From SHZI01 sp964391025 (GTDB lineage Bacteria; Pseudomonadota; Gammaproteobacteria; Steroidobacterales; GCA-2729495), in contig CAYMKJ010000138.1 of assembly GCA_964391025.1 (NCBI GenBank), positions 1-7,314 of the forward strand: DNA of 7,314 nt, written 5' to 3'. Position numbers and translations under genes: made by a program. Shown piece after piece: positions 1 through 4,828 of this stretch. The notes below the pieces were generated by a model. The model searched no databases. It had not been told where the DNA came from and saw only the letters and a list, made by a program, of their open reading frames with translations. Position 1 is the first letter of the stretch. Each line of letters begins with the position of its first letter.

Positions 1-117
1 CGCTGCGCGCAGATCCTCGAAGAACAGTTCCACGAGTTCCCGCGCCTCACGCTTGTTGAGTCCCAGTTCATTGAACAGGGACTCCGCCATGTCCGCCTTG
101 GTGAGGGCCATGCTCAT
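1..117 (-). CDS. ihfA: Integration host factor alpha subunit, N-terminal fragment
   Basis: IHF-alpha pairs with IHF-beta to form the DNA-bending nucleoid protein IHF, which acts in transcription, replication and recombination. Only the first 39 residues are inside the window. [20 protein letters not shown] followed by [19 protein letters not shown] is plainly the helical dimerisation part of IHF-alpha (E. coli [38 protein letters not shown]). The beta-arm that inserts into DNA lies beyond the edge. Two starts are possible. ATG at 117-115 follows a weak AAGAG ten nt away. ATG at 111-109 gives the commoner MALTKAD N-terminus but is 16 nt from that site. I chose the first on spacing; the difference is two residues. 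The gene lies 16 nt after pheT, within the same transcript. Confidence 0.95.
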   Translation of the reverse strand, partial: [39 protein letters not shown]

Positions 118-133
118 CTGTACAATTCTCTTA

Positions 134-2524
134 TTATTCTCTTATCCTGGCGCCGAAGTCCCTGGCCAGACACCGGACAACGCCACCGACGATTTGATCC
201 GCATCGCCGTCAGTAAGGGTGCGGGATGTTTCCTGCAAAATCAAGCCCAAAGCGACGCTCTTTTGTGCGGCGTCGATGTGCTCGCCCACGAAAATGTCAA
301 ATACGATGACCTCGCGCAACGCGGGTCCGGCGGCGTCCCTGACCGCGGCGACTAGCCCTGCGACCGGCGTTTCCCGCGGGACGAGGACCGCAATGTCGCG
401 GCGGACCACCGGGAAACGGGACAAACCCCGGTAGGTGGGCATGGTGGCCCCCGTCAGCCCGCTTAACGTGAATTCAAACATGACGGGCGCCTCCTCAAGG
501 CCGGACCTCTTGGTCAGACCAGGATGCAGGTTGCCTAGCCATCCGAGGTGGTGTCGGTGGCGTGCCAGTCGTGCCGACCTGCCCGGGTGCAAGGCGGGAT
601 GGAGGTCGGCAACCCAGTCGAATTCTTGAGGGTCGCCCAGTCCTGCGAGGATGGCTTCCAGGTCCGACTTGACGTCGAAGAAATCCACGGGTCGTGGCGG
701 CTCCGCCCATTGCTCGGGATCCTCGGTCCCCGCGGCGAGCCCGGAGACGACCAACTCCTCCATCAGTCCGGCAGCAACAGGAACGAAGCGCACGCCAATC
801 TCGAAGAGCCGCACCCGACGCTGCTGACGCGCCAGGTTGTGCCTGAGTGCCTGGACGAGACCGGGCCAAAGTCCCTGGCGCATCACGGCCAACTCGGCAG
901 ACAGCGGATTGACGAGCGGCACGCCGTCCCAGCCGCCGGCAAACAGGCGGTCCTGTTCCCGTTCCACGAAGCTGTAGGTGATGGCTTCCTGGTAGCCACG
1001 CTGGACGAGCGCCCCACGCAGGAGATCGATACCAGCCCGGCTCCCGGGAGCCTTGCCAAGCTGCGTCCTCTGCTCGCCCGGGCGGGTCGCAATCCGGTCA
1101 TAACCGTAGACCCGGGCAATCTCCTCGATGAGGTCGACCTCAACCGCAATGTCGAAGCGAAACGCCGGTGGCCGAACCTGCCAGCCGTCCGCACGGACGT
1201 CCACCACCATCCCGAGGCCCCGGAGAATGGTCTCCACAGCCTGGTCGGGCACGGCGTCCCCGAGGACCCGGGCCAGCCGGGTCCGGCGAAGAACCACAGG
1301 ACCCGGCACCTGGGCGCCGGAGCCTGCCACCTGACACGCACCCGGCACTCCACCGGCAATAGCCAGGAGGAGCGCCGTTGCACGTTCGAGAGCCCGTTGC
1401 TGGCCGCTTGGATCAACACCCCGTTCAAAACGCGTCGCTGCATCGGTTTGCAGGCCCAGGCGCCGGGCTCGCCCCGCGATAGCGGCAGGACTGAAGAATG
1501 CGGACTCGAGCAAGACGTTAGTCGTGGTGCCGGATACCGCCGTACTGTTGCCCCCCATGATTCCCGCGATGCCGATGGCCCCCGTCCCGTCGGCAATCAC
1601 GAGGACATCGTCATCAAGCTGGAGGTCGGTGCCCGTCAGCAGTTGCAGGGGCTCTTTGGCCCGGGCACGCCGCACCTCAAGGCCACCGTCAAGCTTGTCC
1701 AGGTCATAGGCATGCAGCGGTTGTCCCAGCTCGAGCATCACGAGGTTGGTGACGTCGACGACGGGATGGATGGACCTGACACCACTGCGCCGGAGCCGCT
1801 CCCGAAGCCAGAATGGTGACTTCGCGTCCGCGCGAATACCGCGGATGGTGCGGACGATAAACACGGGACACCCGGCAGCATCTTCAATGCGTACGGGCAC
1901 CGTCCGCGAGTCCTGAGCGGGTACCGGGGCTGTCTGTGGTTCTGCGAATGCCAGACCGGTGATGGCTGCCAGATCCCGCGCCACTCCCAGGACGGAAAAG
2001 CAGTCTGCCCGGTTCGGGGTGATTTTCAGGTCGAGGATCTGGTCGTCGAGGGTCAATGCCGCTGCCAGCGGCGATCCAGCAGCCAGCCCCTGATCGAGTT
2101 CAAGGAGCCCCTCGCCCGTGCCTGCCAGACCCTGATCGCCAAAAAGGAGGCCCAACTCGGCCGCGGAACACAACATGCCAGCCGATTCCACCCCCCGCAG
2201 GGCGGCACTCCGGATCACGAGGCCGCCGGGCAGCGTGGCGCCAGGCAGCGCTGCCGGGTAAAGGCCACCGGCGCGGACGTTGGCCGCGCCGCAGACGATC
2301 TGCACGCTTCGGTTGCCCACGTCGACCTGGCAGACCCGCAGACGATCCGCATTCGGGTGAGGTGTGACCTCGGCAACGCGCCCGACGACCACGTGCTCCA
2401 GCGACGGCCCGGCGGCTTCTACGCTTTCAACCTCCAGGCCCTGCATGGTCAGCTGGTGCACCAGTGCCGCGGTGTCGCCCGGCGGACTGGCCAACTCGCG
2501 CAACCAGCGTTCACTGATCTTCAT
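134..2524 (-). CDS. pheT: Phenylalanine--tRNA ligase beta subunit
   Basis: The beta subunit binds tRNA-Phe and edits Tyr mischarged onto it. It is 796 aa against 795 in E. coli. Domains in order: N-terminal MKISERWLRE; OB-fold tRNA-binding domain about 39-150 (HPNADRLRVCQVDVG); B3/B4 editing domain about 210-380 with H271 (GQPLHAYD), E340 (VLLESAFF), T360 and A362 (LQTDAATRFERG), corresponding to E. coli H265, E334, T354 and A356; B5 domain about 405-480 with acidic residues D458, D464, E467 and E468; a catalytic-like but inactive domain about 490-690; anticodon-binding FDX-ACB domain about 700-796 (SRFPVVRRDIAVLV). Residues 125-148 hold about seven extra residues and two DQGLA copies. No good ribosome-binding site precedes the ATG, so coupling to pheS, 21 nt upstream, is likely. 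Translation ends with tandem TAA TAA. Confidence 0.98.
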   Translation of the reverse strand: MKISERWLRELASPPGDTAALVHQLTMQGLEVESVEAAGPSLEHVVVGRVAEVTPHPNADRLRVCQVDVGNRSVQIVCGAANVRAGGLYPAALPGATLPGGLVIRSAALRGVESAGMLCSAAELGLLFGDQGLAGTGEGLLELDQGLAAGSPLAAALTLDDQILDLKITPNRADCFSVLGVARDLAAITGLAFAEPQTAPVPAQDSRTVPVRIEDAAGCPVFIVRTIRGIRADAKSPFWLRERLRRSGVRSIHPVVDVTNLVMLELGQPLHAYDLDKLDGGLEVRRARAKEPLQLLTGTDLQLDDDVLVIADGTGAIGIAGIMGGNSTAVSGTTTNVLLESAFFSPAAIAGRARRLGLQTDAATRFERGVDPSGQQRALERATALLLAIAGGVPGACQVAGSGAQVPGPVVLRRTRLARVLGDAVPDQAVETILRGLGMVVDVRADGWQVRPPAFRFDIAVEVDLIEEIARVYGYDRIATRPGEQRTQLGKAPGSRAGIDLLRGALVQRGYQEAITYSFVEREQDRLFAGGWDGVPLVNPLSAELAVMRQGLWPGLVQALRHNLARQQRRVRLFEIGVRFVPVAAGLMEELVVSGLAAGTEDPEQWAEPPRPVDFFDVKSDLEAILAGLGDPQEFDWVADLHPALHPGRSARLARHRHHLGWLGNLHPGLTKRSGLEEAPVMFEFTLSGLTGATMPTYRGLSRFPVVRRDIAVLVPRETPVAGLVAAVRDAAGPALREVIVFDIFVGEHIDAAQKSVALGLILQETSRTLTDGDADQIVGGVVRCLARDFGARIRE
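2082..2138 (-). repeat. Imperfect in-frame 15-nt repeat inside pheT
   Basis: On the plus strand GCCAGCCCCTGATCG (2082-2096) recurs as GCCAGACCCTGATCG (2124-2138) with one mismatch. The spacing is 42 nt, exactly 14 codons. It encodes the two DQGLA motifs of PheT (residues 130-134 and 144-148), in a loop about seven residues longer than in E. coli. Confidence 0.65.
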
Positions 2525-2545
2525 GACAGGTACCGAGCCGAAATT

Positions 2546-3529
2546 TCAGCGAAACTGACGAAGGAAGCGCAGGTCATTTTCAAAGAGCAGCCGTATATCG
2601 TCGATCCCGTACCGGAGCATCGCCAGACGCTCCACGCCCATGCCGAAGGCATAGCCGGTGTACTTCTCGGGATCGATGCCGGCATTTTCCAGCACCTGCG
2701 GGTGCACCATTCCGCAACCCAGGACTTCGAGCCACCGACCGGACTCCGACAGGACATCCACCTCTGCCGAGGGCTCGGTGAATGGAAAGTAGGACGGCCT
2801 GAAGCGCACCGTCGCCGCGCGTTCGAAAAACCGCTCCACAAACTCAGCCAGCATCGCCTTGAGATTGGCAAAGCTGACGTGGGTATCAACAACCAGCCCC
2901 TCGACCTGATGAAACATCGGTGTGTGGGTCGTATCCGAGTCGCACCGGTAGACCCGGCCCGGGGCGATCAGCCGGATGGGCGCCCCCTGCCGCACCAGGG
3001 CTCGTATCTGGACGGGCGAGGTGTGGGTCCGGAGAAGCCGGCCGTCCGGCAGGTAGAAGGTATCGTGCATGGCCCTGGCGGGGTGGTCGGCCGGGATGTT
3101 CAGTGCCGTGAAATTGTGAAAGTCATCCTCGACCTCGGGACCTTCGTGCACGGCAAAACCTGCCGCGCAGAAAATCTTTTCGATCCGCTGGAGCGTCAGC
3201 GTTACCGGGTGAAGACCACCGGGATGCTGCCCCCGCCCCGGCAAGCTGACGTCAATGGCGCTGGCCTTAAGCTCGGTACCGAGCGCATCGGCTTCGAGCA
3301 GCTGCCGACGCCCCTCCAGAGCTTCCGTGAGTGACGTCTTGACCGAGTTGATGACCTGGCCATGGGTCCGTCGCTGCTCGTCCGACAGGCTGCCCAGTTG
3401 CTTGAGCAGGGCAGTGAGTTCGCCCTTCTTGCCGAGGTAACGCACACGAACAGCGTCGAGGGCTGCCAGATCCCGGGCAGCCGACACTGCGTCCCGGGCC
3501 TGCACCAGCAGCGACTCGACGTTATCCAT
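2546..3529 (-). CDS. pheS: Phenylalanine--tRNA ligase alpha subunit
   Basis: This is the catalytic subunit of the heterotetrameric (alpha-beta)2 class II synthetase that charges tRNA-Phe. Its 327 aa equal the E. coli length. An N-terminal coiled-coil arm (about 1-85) is followed by the class II core: motif 1 at HPVTLTLQRIEKIFCAAGF, motif 2 at APGRVYRCDSDTTHTPMFHQ (189-208), and motif 3 at AFGMGVERLAMLRYG (294-308). Phe-binding residues seen by correspondence to known structures are Q208, E210, F248 and F250 (FPF), and Ala294, the position that sets pocket size. The protein ends NDLRFLRQFR like its E. coli counterpart. The ATG has only a partial ribosome-binding site (AAGCGG), 34 nt after rplT. 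The stop is TGA, 21 nt before pheT. Confidence 0.98.
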   Translation of the reverse strand: MDNVESLLVQARDAVSAARDLAALDAVRVRYLGKKGELTALLKQLGSLSDEQRRTHGQVINSVKTSLTEALEGRRQLLEADALGTELKASAIDVSLPGRGQHPGGLHPVTLTLQRIEKIFCAAGFAVHEGPEVEDDFHNFTALNIPADHPARAMHDTFYLPDGRLLRTHTSPVQIRALVRQGAPIRLIAPGRVYRCDSDTTHTPMFHQVEGLVVDTHVSFANLKAMLAEFVERFFERAATVRFRPSYFPFTEPSAEVDVLSESGRWLEVLGCGMVHPQVLENAGIDPEKYTGYAFGMGVERLAMLRYGIDDIRLLFENDLRFLRQFR

Positions 3530-3545
3530 GACCCGCTTGACCGGC

Positions 3546-3564
3546 AGCGTTCGGACTGAACGCT
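3546..3564 (-). promoter_or_regulatory. Perfect hairpin between rplT and pheS
   Basis: On the minus strand AGCGTTC pairs perfectly with GAACGCT around an AGTCC loop, giving a 7-bp stem. It begins on the last base of the rplT TGA and ends 16 nt before the pheS ATG. No T-run follows, so it is not a typical Rho-independent terminator. It may shield the rplT mRNA end, act as a processing site or modulate pheS translation. In E. coli this interval instead carries the pheM leader peptide and attenuator; none fits in these 34 nt. Confidence 0.7.
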
Positions 3565-3950
3565 CAGGCGGTAGCCAGGTTGGTCTTCACGCTGTTTTGA
3601 AGGCTGATTTTGGCCTTCTCAGCCAATGCGCCAAAGGCTGCCGCATCGTGCACGGCCAGGTCGGCCAGCATCTTCCGGTCGACTTCAATGCCGGCCCTGA
3701 TGAGCCCATTCATGAAGCGACTGTAGGACAAGCCGTGCAGGTGGGCCGCCGCATTGATGCGCGTGATCCAGAGCGCACGAAACTCGCGCTTGCGGACCCG
3801 GCGATCCCGGAAGGCATACTGACCAGCCTTGATGACCGCCTGCTTGGCAGTCTTGTACAACTTGCTCCGGGCCTGGGACATCCCCTTGGCCTTCTTGAGC
3901 ATCTTCTTGTGACGGGCTTTGACCGTCACACCACGTTTAACTCGTGCCAT
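3564..3950 (-). CDS. rplT: Large ribosomal subunit protein bL20
   Basis: bL20 binds 23S rRNA early in 50S assembly and, in E. coli, also represses its own operon. The product is 128 aa, and MARVKRGVTVKARHKKMLKKAKG is the classic basic N-terminal arm. The globular part contains KAGQYAFRDRRVRKREFRALWITRINAAA (about 41-69), which fits the bL20 family signature, then SYSRFMNGL and DRKMLADLAV. Two mild oddities are visible. The family's usual glycine after the KG-aromatic pair is Gln26 here (GMSQARSKLY). There is also a tail of about ten residues (QNSVKTNLATA) beyond the point where E. coli bL20 ends. The start is fixed by MARVKRG and an excellent ribosome-binding site. The TGA stop contributes its A to the hairpin before pheS. 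Confidence 0.97.
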   Translation of the reverse strand: MARVKRGVTVKARHKKMLKKAKGMSQARSKLYKTAKQAVIKAGQYAFRDRRVRKREFRALWITRINAAAHLHGLSYSRFMNGLIRAGIEVDRKMLADLAVHDAAAFGALAEKAKISLQNSVKTNLATA

Positions 3951-3958
3951 GAATCGGT

Positions 3959-3964
3959 CCTCCT
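3959..3964 (-). promoter_or_regulatory. Strong ribosome-binding site of rplT overlapping the rpmI stop
   Basis: AGGAGG shares its first two bases with the TAG stop of rpmI (3965-3963). It sits 8 nt before the rplT ATG. It is the closest match to the anti-Shine-Dalgarno sequence in the window and indicates tight rpmI-rplT coupling. Confidence 0.9.
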
Positions 3965-4157
3965 ATGAATACGGCAACATCTTCTTGACGCCGGGCACGT
4001 CGCACTCGGCCACCTGGTTCATCGCTCCCAGTTGGCGCTTTCGCTTCGAGCTTTTCTTCGTCAGGATGTGATTGAGATGGGACTGGGCAGCCTTGAAGCC
4101 GTTCGCAGTCCTCCGGAAGCGCTTTGCAGCGCCCCGTTTGGTCTTCATCTTGGGCAC
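3963..4157 (-). CDS. rpmI: Large ribosomal subunit protein bL35
   Basis: bL35 is a small basic protein of the 50S subunit. From the GTG start the product is 64 aa, matching the family's usual 64-66. It begins MPKMKTKRGAAKRF (GTG read as Met), the bL35 N-terminal signature, and continues with HILTKKSSKRKRQL and the typical ending MLPYS. The ATG three codons in would remove the conserved MPK. A longer frame opening at GTG 4277 would only add 40 unrelated residues translated from the leader. The stop TAG overlaps the rplT ribosome-binding site, so rpmI and rplT are almost certainly translationally coupled, as expected for a bL20-controlled pair. The segment NGFKAAQSHLNH differs somewhat from the more usual basic, His-rich version, but nothing essential appears to be missing. 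Confidence 0.95.
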   Translation of the reverse strand: MPKMKTKRGAAKRFRRTANGFKAAQSHLNHILTKKSSKRKRQLGAMNQVAECDVPGVKKMLPYS

Positions 4158-4163
4158 TAACTT

Positions 4164-4169
4164 CTCCTT
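4164..4169 (-). promoter_or_regulatory. Ribosome-binding site that fixes the GTG start of rpmI
   Basis: AAGGAG is followed by a 6-nt spacer and GTG (4157-4155). The alternative ATG at 4148 would be 15 nt away, too far, and would remove the conserved first residues. The site supports GTG as initiator. Confidence 0.88.
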
Positions 4170-4170
4170 G

Positions 4171-4190
4171 AGCCTGGTCCGAACCTGGCT
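4171..4190 (-). promoter_or_regulatory. Hairpin 2 in the rpmI leader, next to the ribosome-binding site
   Basis: On the minus strand AGCC pairs with GGCT and, after an A/A mismatch, GGT pairs with ACC around a TCGG loop. The helix ends one base before the rpmI AAGGAG. An irregular stem interrupted by unpaired adenines right before the ribosome-binding site is a reasonable candidate for bL20 contact; that role is inferred. Confidence 0.65.
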
Positions 4191-4209
4191 GGAATCCAGT
4201 TGGACTCCA
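4190..4209 (-). promoter_or_regulatory. Hairpin 1 in the rpmI leader
   Basis: On the minus strand TGGAGTCC pairs with GGATTCCA around an AACT loop. This is an 8-bp stem with a single G-T pair. It abuts the next hairpin and shares its last base with that element. Confidence 0.7.
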
Positions 4210-4287
4210 CCCCTGGCCGTGACAGGCGGGTTCCGGTAACCACTGGTGGCGGTATTGCCCCGGCGATCAACCGTCACTCACTTGCTT

Positions 4288-4310
4288 AGGCACTCACATC
4301 AGGCACTCAC
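4288..4310 (-). repeat. Short direct repeat at the infC stop
   Basis: On the plus strand AGGCACTCAC occurs at 4288-4297 (as TAGGCACTCAC with 4287) and again at 4301-4310, 13 nt apart. The shorter core CACTCAC occurs a third time at 4275-4281. The infC TGA stop (4309-4307) lies inside the last copy. The repeat may be slippage debris or part of the rpmI leader fold; no function can be assigned. Confidence 0.6.
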
Positions 4311-4825
4311 TTCTTCTTTGGCGCGATGACCATGACCATCTGCCGGCCTTCCAGCCGGGGAAACTGTTCCACGATCCCGACGGTCTCCAGGTCCTGCCGG
4401 ACTCGCTGCAACAGTCGCACGCCGATTTCCTGGTGAGCCATCTCCCGCCCCCGGAACCGCAAGGTCACTTTCGCCTTGTCACCGGTCGCAATGAACTTGA
4501 GGAGATTGCGCAACTTGATCTGGTAATCGCCCTCTTCAGTCCCGGGCCGGAACTTTACTTCCTTGACCTGGATTTGTTTCTGCTTGCGCTTCGCCGAGTG
4601 CGCCTTCTTGTTCGTCTCGAACAGGAACTTGCCGAAATCCATGATCCGACAGACGGGGGGCACGGCGGTTGGAGAAATCTCCACCAGGTCCATCGCTGAT
4701 TCCTGTGCCAGCGCAAGCGCGGCGTCCCGACCCAGGATTCCGACCTGTTCGCCGCCGGCCCCTATGACACGGATTTCCCGCGCATCGATCTCTTCGTTCC
4801 GGCGGACTCGTTTATTCGCAGCGAT
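4307..4825 (-). CDS. infC: Translation initiation factor IF-3, non-canonical ATC start
   Basis: IF3 binds the 30S subunit, prevents premature 50S joining and rejects wrong start codons and initiator tRNAs. With the ATC start the product is 172 aa, close to family length. The N-domain (about 1-70) reads INITIATOR-AANKRVRRNEEIDAREIRVIG, then DLVEISPTAVPPVCRIMDFGKF at 46-67. A lysine-rich linker covers about 68-84, and the C-domain about 85-172 contains QVKEVKFRPGTEEGDYQ, LRFRGREMAHQ and a terminal APKKK. The frame is closed upstream by the thrS TAA, and the only in-frame ATG nearby (4693) would delete 44 conserved N-domain residues. ATC has a good ribosome-binding site. Use of a non-AUG start in infC is the known basis of IF3 autoregulation (AUU in E. 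coli). The coding sequence ends in TGA, with TAA in frame seven codons later. Confidence 0.93.
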   Translation of the reverse strand: MAANKRVRRNEEIDAREIRVIGAGGEQVGILGRDAALALAQESAMDLVEISPTAVPPVCRIMDFGKFLFETNKKAHSAKRKQKQIQVKEVKFRPGTEEGDYQIKLRNLLKFIATGDKAKVTLRFRGREMAHQEIGVRLLQRVRQDLETVGIVEQFPRLEGRQMVMVIAPKKK

Positions 4826-4828
4826 ACT

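Larger units (their letters stand above)
4158..4306 (-). promoter_or_regulatory. infC-rpmI intergenic leader, candidate bL20 translational operator
   Basis: This 149-nt gap is the longest non-coding stretch in the cluster; the other junctions in the run measure 3 to 34 nt. In E. coli, bL20 represses rpmI-rplT translation by binding a pseudoknot and a nearby stem upstream of rpmI. The location, length and stem-forming potential here fit that role. Two adjacent hairpins end just before the rpmI ribosome-binding site. A CCACC near 4245 could also pair with GGTGG near 4210. The operator identity is inference from position and known family regulation; I have not folded the sequence. Confidence 0.5.

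Noticed and set aside
548..1819. Open frame of 423 codons on the plus strand opposite pheT
   Set aside because: It lies wholly antisense to an unmistakable pheT, shows no recognisable domain and has the low-complexity P/R/G-rich look of a shadow frame in GC-rich DNA.
2525..2545. GGTACC and AAATTT palindromes in the pheS-pheT gap as regulatory sites
   Set aside because: Six-base palindromes are expected by chance, and nothing in the 21 nt suggests an operator.
2357..3334. Open frame of 325 codons on the plus strand opposite pheT and pheS
   Set aside because: It crosses the gap between two real genes on the other strand and resembles no family; it is a by-product of their codon bias.
4158..4277. 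Longer rpmI starting at GTG 4277, adding 40 residues
   Set aside because: The added residues do not belong to bL35, the GTG at 4157 has the ribosome-binding site and conserved start, and the extension covers the structured leader.
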